From Gemmatimonadota bacterium (GTDB lineage: Bacteria; JBHIER01; G020348925): a stretch of 64,000 nucleotides of DNA. This document shows, one piece after another, positions 53,621 to 63,390 of the stretch. The DNA is taken from positions 3,443,880-3,507,879 of the forward strand of contig CP070758.1 in the NCBI GenBank assembly GCA_020348925.1. Reading direction: 5' to 3'. The notes beneath the pieces were generated by a model. The model saw nothing but the letters and a program-made list of their open reading frames with translations, had not been told where the DNA came from and searched no databases. The translations under genes and the position numbers were made by a program. Every line of letters starts with the position of its first letter. Position 1 is the first letter of the stretch.

Positions 53621-55738
53621 TTAATCTTTGATCATCTTCAGCGCCTCCTCCGCCGCCAGAATCATCGGCTCTGCTGAGATAGATTGACCCACGGCCTGCT
53701 GCATCCACTGATCCGGGGTGATGGATCCGAGTTTGCACATCCGCTCCATCTCTGTCGCCAGATTTTTGTCCTTCATGTACTCTTCAACCTGAAAAGCGAT
53801 AATGTGACCCAAAGGATAGTCGGGCAGATAGAGCCCCGCATCGATCATGTGAGAATAAATGGCCAAGAGATCGACGTCCTTCTCACCGAAAATGGGTGCG
53901 TAGTACCGGTTCCAGACATCCTTGGCGATCCCAATGACCGCCTCTTTCAGTTCCGCCGGCGTGGCCTCGGGGTGATCGTACATCCAATGCCAGACCTTCA
54001 TATCCACCAGGGCCACACTGGCGATCTCCGCCGTGGACCAGATGTTATCCAGGGCCTTCAGGTGTTCGGTCTCCGGATCGTCCTTGGTCAAACCCAGCAA
54101 CTCCAGATCCCGGGCCTGAAAGACAAAGGCAAAACCCTCGGTGAAGGCTGTATTGGGTACCCCCCGCAGCAGCGTATGATCGACCCGGCCCAGGGAAAAG
54201 ACCTGTTCCACGTTGTGGCCGAACTCGTGGATGGCGATATTGTATCCCTTGTAGTTCATGCCCGTTTCCGGAACTCGGGTGCGGAGATGGGCCTTGTCAC
54301 TGCGCCGGCCCGGCTCCATGGCGTGGCCGATGCCGCGGGAGGGATCGATATCGATTTTTGTTGCGAGATATCGGGCCGTCTCAGGAGTAAACCCGAGTTT
54401 CCGAAGCAAATTGGGCATATCGGCCTGGAATGCTTCCACCGTCGGATACCTCTCGGAGACCAGTTTGTCCAGCTCTTCCTCGTTATACGCTCCCCTGGCC
54501 TTGAACCCGTCGTACCAGATGTCAAAGGGACGAAGTTCTCGGCCCAGCCGCCGCTCGATGAGCTTGCCCGTGTTGGCCAGGGCTTCGGAAGAGAGCACCG
54601 CATCGAAAAGTGCTTCCACCTTATCCTCCGGGATTTCTCTGTTGCGCTGAAAGCGGCGATCCATTTTTGTCGGTGTGGTCGGATAGTACGGATCGGCTCC
54701 CTGTTCCGACTTGAACATCCCCAGGAGCCTGGCGTAACGAGTGTCCGGTTCGCGTGAGTTGTCAACGGCTGTGCCCGGCTCTCCCTGCTCAGTCCAGGTC
54801 TTCGGGATGTCCCCGTCAACGATGGATGAGACCGTCACCTCGTTGGTGGAAAGGGTCCAGTCCACAGCCGGATTGTTGATGACCGCATTCGGGATTTCCT
54901 GACGGATGATCTTTTGCATAATCTGATAGATCATCTCCTGCTTGGGCAGTCCTTTGGGACTGGCATATTGGGCTTTCAATTCGTCCCGGAGATTCCAGTG
55001 CGTGATGAGCCTGAGTCCACGAGGGAAAGGCCGCTCCCCCTCCGGCGTCAGGATATGGTGCATGAAGATGTTGTATTCACTGATATAGTTGTCCGCCACT
55101 GCACGTGCTTGGTCGATCTGCTGGGAGACTTCCGACGGAACCCGGGCGGAAAACATCTCCGCAAGACGGGCCTGGGCCCATTCTTCCCGGGCCCACCCCG
55201 GCCCCAGCTTCAAACGCTCCTCGAGGGTATACAGAGGGAAATTGAGGAGACAGACGAAGGCGATCTTCGTTCTGAACATGTCGTCGTTGACATGAGCCCC
55301 TGGAGAATACTCGAAAAAAAGATAGTCAACGGGCAGAAGAGTACCTGTCTCGACGTCGATGTTCCAGCGCAGGTCCCGCTCCATCTCGGTAAGATGTCCA
55401 CGTATGCTTTCGAACATGGCTTCGTACCGGTCGGCGGTCTTTTGAAGCACTTCGGGGTCGGTAATGAAGTACTTACCACAGAAGGCTGCAAACTCCTCGC
55501 CAGAACCATCCTCGTCTCTCCAGAACTGAGTAACCTGATGCACTCCCTTTTCAATTCTGTCGCGCTGGTCCTCACCATGGGTGGCCACGAGGTCACTGAT
55601 CACCGATTTTCTCTGGGCATCACTGATGTACAAATCCTGCGCCATGCTCACTCCCTCAAAACAGAACGAACAGAGTATTGCAAGGCTCACAAGACGCACA
55701 ACAATGGAAACGACCGCTACACACGAACAACGAGACAC
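53621..55738 (-). CDS. secreted HEFGH zinc peptidase
   Basis: 705 residues from the GTG at 55738, chosen because AAAAGGAGGT lies 5 bases upstream; longer frames contradict this. A signal peptide follows (VSIVVRLVSLAILCSFCFEGVSMA). Gluzincin motif HEFGH at 504-508 with Glu534 in FTEGFAFVFQAR, recalling M3-like and M2-like peptidases, although the family is not certain. There are no C-terminal sorting or dockerin segments. It should hydrolyse peptides in the periplasm or outside. Confidence 0.82.
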   Translation of the reverse strand: MSRCSCVAVVSIVVRLVSLAILCSFCFEGVSMAQDLYISDAQRKSVISDLVATHGEDQRDRIEKGVHQVTQFWRDEDGSGEEFAAFCGKYFITDPEVLQKTADRYEAMFESIRGHLTEMERDLRWNIDVETGTLLPVDYLFFEYSPGAHVNDDMFRTKIAFVCLLNFPLYTLEERLKLGPGWAREEWAQARLAEMFSARVPSEVSQQIDQARAVADNYISEYNIFMHHILTPEGERPFPRGLRLITHWNLRDELKAQYASPKGLPKQEMIYQIMQKIIRQEIPNAVINNPAVDWTLSTNEVTVSSIVDGDIPKTWTEQGEPGTAVDNSREPDTRYARLLGMFKSEQGADPYYPTTPTKMDRRFQRNREIPEDKVEALFDAVLSSEALANTGKLIERRLGRELRPFDIWYDGFKARGAYNEEELDKLVSERYPTVEAFQADMPNLLRKLGFTPETARYLATKIDIDPSRGIGHAMEPGRRSDKAHLRTRVPETGMNYKGYNIAIHEFGHNVEQVFSLGRVDHTLLRGVPNTAFTEGFAFVFQARDLELLGLTKDDPETEHLKALDNIWSTAEIASVALVDMKVWHWMYDHPEATPAELKEAVIGIAKDVWNRYYAPIFGEKDVDLLAIYSHMIDAGLYLPDYPLGHIIAFQVEEYMKDKNLATEMERMCKLGSITPDQWMQQAVGQSISAEPMILAAEEALKMIKD

Positions 55739-55801
55739 AGCACACCTCCTTTTGGAATAAGGGTTTATGAAGAGAACACACAAACTCAAACATTCGCATT
55801 C

Positions 55802-57868
55802 CTATCTGAGTAAAACCATCCGCTTCGAATCTGTAAATGGTCCTGCTGTTAACCGGAAGAAGTATATCCCGCTGGAAACTTCAAGCCCATTCTCATCACG
55901 GCCATTCCAGCTCACAGTAAAATAGCTTGGTTCCTGCGCCTTATTTACAAGTGTTCGAACCTCCTGCCCCAGGATGTTGTACACTTTCAGCGTGGTCTGG
56001 ACGGAGGATCTATCATCTGCTATCTGATATCTGATATCTGTAGATGGATTAAACGGATTCGGGTAGTTCTGCGACAAATTGCAGGACACAGGGAGTGGCT
56101 CGGATTCCCAGGATTCCGGTTCTATGTCGGTCATGTATTGCCCGGTCAGGGCGTCAACATAAAAATCCATCGGATCACTCGTTGTTGAAGTATACCTGAT
56201 CTTCCAGGCCGCATCATCCGGGATAAAGGGGTTGAAGTTCCGGGTGACTCCCCCCTCGACGGCCACACTGTCGTTCTCGGCCCGGTAGTCTGCGCCACCT
56301 GCAGCCTCCACAGTGGCCATAACGACATCACTATCCACCCATCCTTCCGGCAGGGAAACACGCGACGGCGGCTCCCAGATGTCTCCCTGGTGGAAAAGTA
56401 TACCATTCGACCCAATAAATGCCCGGACCGAATCCTTGGCAGGTGAGAAATAAATATAAAACCAGGTCATGGCTTTGCCCGTGGGCGTGATTGAGCTTTG
56501 ATGGGTGCCGACAAAAACCAGCTCGGCGTCGGAAGACCAGTCTGCGGCCGCGTCAGTGACGACATCCAGTGTGAAGCGGGCGGTGCTCGGCACGGGTTGC
56601 TGAATTTCAATAAATTCCCCGGTCAGCGCATCCAGGGGGATCATGAAATCTTCTTCGACCTCCTCGGATTGATACACATAGATCCACAGGACCGAAACCT
56701 CATTGGAATCGGAAACCGTATGATACCCCGTCATTCTCTTGTCACCGCCAAACAAGTCAGCATTCGCAAGCACGGCTACCGTTTGTGCATCCGGGTGATC
56801 GGCCCGGAATTGCGCACCACCGTGAGCCTCGGCGGTGTCGGCGGCCACATCACTGTCAATCCAGTCAGAGGGAAGAGCAACCGAATCCTGAGGCAGCCCA
56901 TCATCATCATCATCCAGTATTGCCCACTCCCAGACAATCTCGCTTGAGGCGGCGATTGAATAGTATTCCTCCTTTGATGGAGAGTAAAATTGAAAATTCC
57001 ATATATATCCCTCACCGGCAGGCGTCACCTCAGAGGCGGCAAGAACCAGGTACGCGTCGGGGGACCAGTTGACCGCCTCGATCAGCACGTCATCATACCG
57101 CTGCCTGGCGGTGATGGCCATCCAGGTCATCAGGACCATATCGACTCCCGTCGTTTCACCACTCTCGGAAGTGATGCGAGGATCGGGAAAACCATCATTG
57201 TCGGGATCATAGACTGCGAAAATATCGATGCCCTGATGGGCCAATATTTCACCGTCCTGGTCGATGTCCTTAGCAGCCGCCACAAAAAAGGTATCTCCGG
57301 GGACATAGTTCAAGGTGTAGATCCCATCAACTGACGAAACAACAACCAGGGCCTCGGGCTTTTCATCAAAGAGCTTGTCGAAGAGGACCACCAGCGCATC
57401 GGTCGGATTCCCCAGATCGGAGCTGAGGGTTCCGGAGACAGTTCCGGTGGGCAGGGCATCCCCGGTGGTGAAAGTGAAAGCGACCGGCTTATCTAATGGC
57501 TCTCCTGTTGTGCTGAAGGCGCCGATGAGTCCGAAGACATAACGTGTATCCGGTTTCAAGTGGGGATTATACAGTTCCACTGTTCTGAGATCCTGGCTGA
57601 CGACTATGGAATCCGGATCGCCCATAAGATCCTCGTTGAAAAACATGCTGAGAAAAAAATCTTCCGGAAACTCGAAACGTACCGTTGTATCCACAGGAGC
57701 ATCAAACTCGAATCGCATCGTAACCGATGTATCCACTCCAGTGGCCCCATCAGCGGGTTCGATTGAGACCACGTCCAGGCTCCAACTCGAAATGGGCAGG
57801 CTCAAGAGAAACAATCCAACGACAAGAAGGTACAAAAGTTCAACAGGTAAAGATTTTTGTGCTCTCAT
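55802..57868 (-). CDS. secreted Ig/PepSY-like protein with NPFNP sorting domain
   Basis: 688 residues. Signal peptide LLYLLVVGLFLLSLPISSWS. N-terminal Big_5 Ig-like domain (IEPADGATGVDTSVTMRF), a carboxypeptidase-regulatory-like segment (GTLSSDLGNPTDALVVLFD), two repeats of about 150 residues with PepSY-like endings (PLDALTGEFIEI; VDALTGQYM), and a C-terminal domain QNYPNPFNPSTDIRYQI...LKVYNILGQEVRTLV...WNGRDENG typical of FlgD-like/T9SS-type secretion signals. It shares this secretion style with FCB bacteria and differs from the dockerin proteins. Codons for TDIRYQIADDRS are a degenerate ATATCAG repeat. Confidence 0.85.
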   Translation of the reverse strand: MRAQKSLPVELLYLLVVGLFLLSLPISSWSLDVVSIEPADGATGVDTSVTMRFEFDAPVDTTVRFEFPEDFFLSMFFNEDLMGDPDSIVVSQDLRTVELYNPHLKPDTRYVFGLIGAFSTTGEPLDKPVAFTFTTGDALPTGTVSGTLSSDLGNPTDALVVLFDKLFDEKPEALVVVSSVDGIYTLNYVPGDTFFVAAAKDIDQDGEILAHQGIDIFAVYDPDNDGFPDPRITSESGETTGVDMVLMTWMAITARQRYDDVLIEAVNWSPDAYLVLAASEVTPAGEGYIWNFQFYSPSKEEYYSIAASSEIVWEWAILDDDDDGLPQDSVALPSDWIDSDVAADTAEAHGGAQFRADHPDAQTVAVLANADLFGGDKRMTGYHTVSDSNEVSVLWIYVYQSEEVEEDFMIPLDALTGEFIEIQQPVPSTARFTLDVVTDAAADWSSDAELVFVGTHQSSITPTGKAMTWFYIYFSPAKDSVRAFIGSNGILFHQGDIWEPPSRVSLPEGWVDSDVVMATVEAAGGADYRAENDSVAVEGGVTRNFNPFIPDDAAWKIRYTSTTSDPMDFYVDALTGQYMTDIEPESWESEPLPVSCNLSQNYPNPFNPSTDIRYQIADDRSSVQTTLKVYNILGQEVRTLVNKAQEPSYFTVSWNGRDENGLEVSSGIYFFRLTAGPFTDSKRMVLLR

Positions 57869-57993
57869 ACCTTCCCTCTTTTTCTGTGAAGGAGTTCATC
57901 TCTCCTCAAAGCGACTGGGAATTGCCTTTTCCCCACGACGAGAGACGTATGCGGCAAAAGATCCATACCAAAAGCTCACAGTAACAATGAGTA

Positions 57994-59322
57994 TCAGAGA
58001 TACTGTTCGACCTCCCAGGGCGTCACCTGCGTGGAGAAATCTCTCCACTCTCTCCGCTTCGCACCAACAAACTGTTCGGTCAGATGTTTGCCCAGGGCCT
58101 TTTTGAGGACAGCATCACCCTCCAGCTCATCAACGGCCTGGGCAATATTTCCGGGGAGCGTGGCTATCCCCATCTCCTCCAGCCGCTCGTCGCTGAAACC
58201 GTACACGTTCTCTTCGACGGGTTTCGGAGGCTTCCACTTTCGTTGCACGCCATCGAGCCCGGCAGCGAGCATACTGGCGAAGGCCAGATACGGGTTGCAG
58301 GATGTATCCGGACACCGCAGCTCCACCCGCGCTCCGACCCTGGCCTTACCCCGGGTCACCTGGGGAATTCGCAAAAGTGCCGAGCGGTTCACCCGACCCC
58401 AACAGACATAGATAGGAGCCTCATAACCGGGTACGAGACGCTTGTAGGAATTGACCGTAGGGTCGACGACTGCAGCCAGCGCTCTGGCGTGCCGTATTTG
58501 GCCGGCCAGAAAGTGATAGGCCAGCTCCGAGAGATTGTATTTATCCCCTGGGGAGTAAAACAGGTTTTTCCCTCTCAGGTCGGCCAGACTCTGATGCACA
58601 TGCATACCGCTCCCATTGATGCCGTAGATGGGCTTGGGCATGAAGGTCACTTTCAAGCCGCTGCCGATGGCATGGGTCTTGAGAGTCTGCTTCAGGGAAA
58701 CGACGGCATCGGCCACGCGTAAGGCATTGTCATAGGAGATGTCAATCTCATGTTGCCCCTGGCTCACCTCATGATGGTAGGTCTCGCACTGAATTCCCAT
58801 TTGGGCCATGCTTGTCATGGTATCCTGACAGATCCTCACCGCCCGGCTCTGGACGCCCAGGTCAAAATAGCCCTTACGGTCATGGGGAATGAGTTCCGGC
58901 AGTCGGTCCCGTTCCAGCAGGAAGAACTCGATTTCAGGACCAACATTGTAAACGAAGCCCAACTCCCTGGCCCGCTTCGCAACTCGCTTGAGGACTCCCC
59001 GGGGATCGCCCTCGAAGGGTTCTTCATCTGGAGTATAGACATCGCAGATGATCTGGGCGACCTTCCCCCCTTCGTTCGACCAGGGAAGGACTGAAAAGGT
59101 CTCGGGATCCAGTTTCAGAAGCATGTCCGACTCGTAGATTCGGGCAAATCCCTGAATGGAGGATCCGTCAAACCAGACCCCGTGTTTTAAAGCGGAGCCG
59201 GCTTGTGCGGCCTGTATGGTCACTTTCTTCGGAACACCGGTGATATCCGTGAAGAGTAGATAAAGGAATTGGATCTTTTCCTTTTTTATCCTGGTCAGGA
59301 GCTCATCATTTCGGGCGCCCAT
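57994..59322 (-). CDS. glnA: glutamine synthetase type I
   Basis: 442 residues. Signatures of GSI: FDGSSIQGF (about 51-59), active-site GPEIEFFLL (metal and glutamate binding), the ATP loop KPIYGINGSGMHVHQSL, and NSYKRLVPGYEAPIYVCWGRVNRS. Converts glutamate and ammonia to glutamine. The length is close to the GSI-alpha group. The promoter at 59546-59574 gives an unusually long leader of about 215 bases, so leader-based control is possible. The tail before the gene end reads PWEVEQYL. Confidence 0.92.
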   Translation of the reverse strand: MGARNDELLTRIKKEKIQFLYLLFTDITGVPKKVTIQAAQAGSALKHGVWFDGSSIQGFARIYESDMLLKLDPETFSVLPWSNEGGKVAQIICDVYTPDEEPFEGDPRGVLKRVAKRARELGFVYNVGPEIEFFLLERDRLPELIPHDRKGYFDLGVQSRAVRICQDTMTSMAQMGIQCETYHHEVSQGQHEIDISYDNALRVADAVVSLKQTLKTHAIGSGLKVTFMPKPIYGINGSGMHVHQSLADLRGKNLFYSPGDKYNLSELAYHFLAGQIRHARALAAVVDPTVNSYKRLVPGYEAPIYVCWGRVNRSALLRIPQVTRGKARVGARVELRCPDTSCNPYLAFASMLAAGLDGVQRKWKPPKPVEENVYGFSDERLEEMGIATLPGNIAQAVDELEGDAVLKKALGKHLTEQFVGAKRREWRDFSTQVTPWEVEQYL

Positions 59323-59545
59323 TATTCCCTCCTTTCATCTTCGCTCATTGACACCCAATTCCCTTCTCTTAAAAATTTCGAGGATGCGTCGGATTATTAT
59401 CCCATTCAAAAACGATTCTTTTGCTTCAAAGAACACTCAGAACGTGTCGAAGATTCTCAACACGATCGTATTTCAATTCAAAACACTTGTATGAGCGACC
59501 GAGATCTTCTTCGGGTTTGACCTGCCGTCCGGTAAGATCGGCCAA

Positions 59546-59574
59546 ATAATAGCCCCGTAATAAAGACGTGTCAA
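59546..59574 (-). promoter_or_regulatory. sigma-70-like promoter for glnA
   Basis: On the minus strand TTGACA, 17 bases, TATTAT. Transcription near 59539 leaves a leader of about 215 bases before the ATG at 59322. The gap to the plus-strand gene at 59790 otherwise holds nothing I can name. Confidence 0.65.
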
Positions 59575-59789
59575 GATGTTTTTTCAGAAATGCACCATCT
59601 CACGAAGAAATCCCATTTCTTCCTTGAATTCCGGGGCGAAATTGTTTTATTTTTGTGAAATTTTTGACCGGGATCTCTCATACGTGGTCACTGTACCATT
59701 CACCCATACACGACTGTGCATACACGTATTCATGCGCATCCAAACAAAACCATTTAAATTCTTGTCCGATTTCCACCAAAGGACACGAC

Positions 59790-61295
59790 ATGCACCTTGA
59801 ACGGGAACGGTGGGCCAGCCGGGGCGTATTCATTGTCGCGGCCGTGGGAGCGGCCATCGGTCTGGGCAACGTCTGGCGGTTCCCCTATAAAGTCTATCAA
59901 TCCGGAGGAGGTGCCTTCCTCATCCCCTACTTCGTGGCCCTGTTCGTGGCAGGCATTCCCCTGCTCATCATGGAGTTCGGACTGGGCCAATATTTTCAGG
60001 GCGCCGCACCGAAAGCCCTCAACCGAATCCGACCATCATTTGAAGGCATCGGCTGGTGGGCCATCGGAATAAGTGCCCTCATCGCCATCTATTATTGCGT
60101 TATCTTGGCCTATGCCTGGAACTACCTCTTTCTTTCCATCGGCAAAGCCTGGGGCACGGACCCGGCAAGTTTCTACTCCGATCTCTTTCTCAAAAAGACT
60201 GCCGGACCTCACATTCAAGGGCGACTGTGTCTGCCCATCGTCGGCGGACTGGCCCTGTCCTGGATCGCCGTTGCGCTCAGCATCTACAAGGGAATCGGAC
60301 GTGTGGGCAAGGTGGTCATGGTCACGGTCCCTCTGCCGGCTCTGTTGCTGGTCATCATGTTTTTCCGGGGCATCACCCTGCCCGGGGCGGGCGAGGGGAT
60401 CGCCCTCTATCTCAATCCCGACTTCTCGCGCCTGGCCGATCCGCACATCTGGCTCCTGGCCTTCAGCCAGGTCTTCTTCTCCGTCGGCCTGGGCTGGGGT
60501 ATCATGATCGCCTACGCCAGCTACCGGTCAAAGTCGGCGGAGATCAACAACAGTGCCTTCATCACCTGCCTGTCGGACGTCGGGATCTCGTTCTTCGGCG
60601 GATTTGCCGTCTTCAGCGCCCTCGGTTTCCTGACCCACGGTCTGACCGGGGTTGAGCTGGCCGGCAGAATGGACGCCATCGGCTCCGGAAGCTCCCTGGC
60701 TTTTATCGCCTACCCGCTTCTGATAAACGAACTGGGCTCCCTCGGCTCCCTTTTCGGCGTCATCTTCTTTATCATGTTACTGACCCTGGGCATCGACTCG
60801 GCCTTCGCCATGGTTGAGGCAGCCGTTGCCGGGCTCACCGACAAATGGCCTTTTCCCAAAGGAAAGGCCGTCATCATCTTCTGTTTTTTCGGCTTCCTCT
60901 TAGGGATCCCTCTCGCTCTGGGCTCTGGATCGCACTGGATCGACATCATCGATCACTGGATCGGCGATGTCGGGCTCGTTGCCGTGGCGCTCCTCCAATG
61001 TCTCGCTGTAGGTTGGTTTTACGATCTCAAGGAGCTCCGGGCCTTTGTCAACTCGGTGTCGGAGTTTCGAATCGGTCGCTGGTGGGAATGGTTCATCCGT
61101 TATCTCATACCGATGTGCCTCATATTGACGCTCTTTTTCTGGTTCAAGGGCGAACTGTCCGCACCCTTCGGCTCCTCAAACAATCCGCCATATCCTGAGT
61201 GGACGCTCTGGGTAGGTGGCTGGGGACTGACCATCGCACTCATCGTTGTGAGTTTTCTGTTGGGGCGCACCAGGTGGAAAAAGGAGAGAAAATGA
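59790..61295 (+). CDS. SNF-family sodium symporter 1 (MetP-like)
   Basis: 501 residues from ATG 59790 (AAAGGACAC upstream). Family motifs: FIVAAVGAAIGLGNVWRFPY at the first helix (sodium and substrate site), GGGAFLIPYF, and about twelve membrane helices. It takes up amino acids coupled to Na+. Its stop TGA overlaps the ATG of the small subunit gene, a layout known from Corynebacterium MetPS, which imports methionine. The longer frame to 59655 is not supported. Confidence 0.9.
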   Translation: MHLERERWASRGVFIVAAVGAAIGLGNVWRFPYKVYQSGGGAFLIPYFVALFVAGIPLLIMEFGLGQYFQGAAPKALNRIRPSFEGIGWWAIGISALIAIYYCVILAYAWNYLFLSIGKAWGTDPASFYSDLFLKKTAGPHIQGRLCLPIVGGLALSWIAVALSIYKGIGRVGKVVMVTVPLPALLLVIMFFRGITLPGAGEGIALYLNPDFSRLADPHIWLLAFSQVFFSVGLGWGIMIAYASYRSKSAEINNSAFITCLSDVGISFFGGFAVFSALGFLTHGLTGVELAGRMDAIGSGSSLAFIAYPLLINELGSLGSLFGVIFFIMLLTLGIDSAFAMVEAAVAGLTDKWPFPKGKAVIIFCFFGFLLGIPLALGSGSHWIDIIDHWIGDVGLVAVALLQCLAVGWFYDLKELRAFVNSVSEFRIGRWWEWFIRYLIPMCLILTLFFWFKGELSAPFGSSNNPPYPEWTLWVGGWGLTIALIVVSFLLGRTRWKKERK

Positions 61296-61447
61296 CCATA
61301 TCACTCGGTGGTTGGTTGACCCTGATCATAGGCGGTATTGTTCTCTACGGAGGACTCATCCTCTGTCTGAGCATTGCCTTAAAGAAGGGACGACATCTCC
61401 AATCGAATAAAGAATCGGATAAGCGAGTATACCCAAATAATGCTTAA
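61292..61447 (+). CDS. MetS-type small subunit of SNF symporter
   Basis: 51 residues with one membrane helix (WLTLIIGGIVLYGGLILCLSIAL region) and a basic tail. ATGA overlap with the symporter and size match MetS, the essential small partner of the MetP methionine symporter. The identification rests on context and topology because the family is too short for strong motifs. Confidence 0.72.
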   Translation: MTISLGGWLTLIIGGIVLYGGLILCLSIALKKGRHLQSNKESDKRVYPNNA

Positions 61448-61456
61448 ATTAAAACA

Positions 61457-61553
61457 AAAGCTGTCATTTCTGCGCATGCAGGAATCTCCTCGATTTGCGC
61501 AACATACTTTCAATTAATGAGATTCCGGGATAAACCCGGAATGACATAGCTTT
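61457..61553. repeat. MITE/REPIN-like element with TIRs
   Basis: Ends AAAGCTGTCATT (61457-61468) and, reverse complemented, AAAGCTATGTCATT (61540-61553). Inside are the hairpins CTGC-GCAT-GCAG and ATTCCGGG-ATAAA-CCCGGAAT. It occupies part of the 364-base gap 61448-61811, which holds no gene. Confidence 0.65.
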
Positions 61554-61811
61554 AAATCGTGGAAAGTGGTGCAGAACCATGTTCAAAACCAATATTCTTT
61601 TTAACTCTCTAAATATGTTTATCTTACGTCATATTTAAGTTGATTTAATGAATAATCCAGCTCGTGCGAACTACTGGAGACGAAATAAAAATCGGACGAA
61701 TATTCAAGGTGAAAATTCTTGGTTTTCGTCGAAGCTGATATTAATATTATCCCGACATGTTTGAAAATACACAACCGGCATTCACATTCAATTCATCCAG
61801 GGAGCTGATGC

Positions 61812-63185
61812 ATGAACGATCCTGAATCGATTCAGAGAGAGCAATGGGGTACGAAAATCGGATTTATCCTGGCGGCGGCCGGCTCGGCCATCGGCCTGGG
61901 CAACGTCTGGAAATTCCCCTATATCACCGGTGAAAACGGCGGGGCCGCCTTTGTCCTCGTCTATCTTTTCTGTATCGTCATCATCGGCTGGCCCATCATG
62001 CTGGCCGAGCTGACTATCGGCCGCAAAGCTCAGCGAAATCCCGTGGGAGCCTTCAAGATTCTGAAGCCCAACTCCCTCTGGTTCCTGGTGGGATCCCTCG
62101 GCATTCTGGCCGGTTTTTTCATCCTCTCCTACTACAGCGTCGTTGCCGGCTGGATGATGGCCTATGCCTATAAAGCCGTCACAGGGGTCTTTCAGAATTT
62201 TCCTGCCCCGGCAAGTGCCGGAGAACACTTCGGCCAGTTCTCCGCAAGTCCGTTATGGTCGATCGTCATCCACGCACTCTTCATGATCTTGTGCATATTG
62301 ATCGTCTCCAAGGGCATCAAAGGCGGCATCGAGCGATGGAGCAAGATTCTGATGCCTGTGCTCTTCATCATTCTGATCCTTCTCGTTATTCGGGGCGTCA
62401 CCCTGCCGGGTGGAAGCAGGGGCCTGTCCTTTCTGTTCAAGCCCGATTTCAGCAGCATCACCCCGACGGCGGTCCTCATCGCCCTGGGGCATGCCTTTTT
62501 CACCCTCAGCTTGGGCATGGGCGCCATGATTACCTACGGCAGCTACATGTCCGAATCCGAGAACCTGCCCTTCAACGGACTCATGGTCGTCTTTCTCGAC
62601 ACCTTCATCGCCCTCCTGGCCGGCGTGGCCATTTTCACGTCCGTCTTTGCCATGAATCTCGACCCGACCGCCGGCCCCGGACTCGTCTTTCACGTCCTAC
62701 CGGCCGTGTTTCAACAGATGCCAGGCGGGATCCTGTTCGGGACGCTCTTTTTTCTCCTCATGACCATCGCCGCCCTCACCTCAGGCATCTCCCTTCTTGA
62801 AGTGGTCTCGGCCTACTTCATCGACGAACAGGGATGGAAGCGGCAGCGAGCCGTTCTGAGCACCGGTGCGATCATATTTCTCATCGGTATTCCCTCGGCC
62901 CTCTCCTTCGGATTGATGAGGAACTGGACCTTTTTCTTCAAGATGAACGTCTTCGATTTCGTCGATTTCCTGGCGGTCAATTACATGCTGCCCATCGGCG
63001 GACTGATGATCGCTTTCTTCGCCGGCTGGATCTGGGGCAGCCACAGAGTCATCGAGGAGATGAGAGTGGGCAATCCCAATTTTCTCGCCGGCCCCTACTG
63101 GAGCTTCCTCGTCCGTTTCATCACACCCCTCGGCATCCTCGTCGTCATCGGCGCCGTCGTCTTCGGCGGCGTGCGGTTTAATTAA
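61812..63185 (+). CDS. SNF-family sodium symporter 2
   Basis: 457 residues; GGGAGCTG before ATG. The first helix carries FILAAAGSAIGLGNVWKFPY, then GGAAFVLVYLF and about eleven or twelve membrane helices. Sodium-coupled amino-acid uptake, paralogous to the first symporter but without an adjoining small subunit. Confidence 0.9.
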   Translation: MNDPESIQREQWGTKIGFILAAAGSAIGLGNVWKFPYITGENGGAAFVLVYLFCIVIIGWPIMLAELTIGRKAQRNPVGAFKILKPNSLWFLVGSLGILAGFFILSYYSVVAGWMMAYAYKAVTGVFQNFPAPASAGEHFGQFSASPLWSIVIHALFMILCILIVSKGIKGGIERWSKILMPVLFIILILLVIRGVTLPGGSRGLSFLFKPDFSSITPTAVLIALGHAFFTLSLGMGAMITYGSYMSESENLPFNGLMVVFLDTFIALLAGVAIFTSVFAMNLDPTAGPGLVFHVLPAVFQQMPGGILFGTLFFLLMTIAALTSGISLLEVVSAYFIDEQGWKRQRAVLSTGAIIFLIGIPSALSFGLMRNWTFFFKMNVFDFVDFLAVNYMLPIGGLMIAFFAGWIWGSHRVIEEMRVGNPNFLAGPYWSFLVRFITPLGILVVIGAVVFGGVRFN

Positions 63186-63239
63186 ATTCCTTTGAGTTCG
63201 TCCTAAAACTCCAGAGTGACTCCACAATCATTGTGAGCC

Positions 63240-63258
63240 ATGAACCACAGCGGTTCAT
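63240..63258. repeat. 7-bp stem hairpin between convergent genes
   Basis: ATGAACC-ACAGC-GGTTCAT in the 205-base convergent gap before vapC. No T-run follows, so it is a possible but unproven two-way transcription stop. Confidence 0.35.
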
Positions 63259-63390
63259 AGCGTGGCAACCCCACTCGGGAAGGTGTTAAACTCCCTCTCG
63301 CATCCACGCATCATACTTTTTGGGGCAACATCTATACTCTTACCCCAGTGCGGAGCCTATTATTCACTGATCAGTAAAAGATCGACGTTA

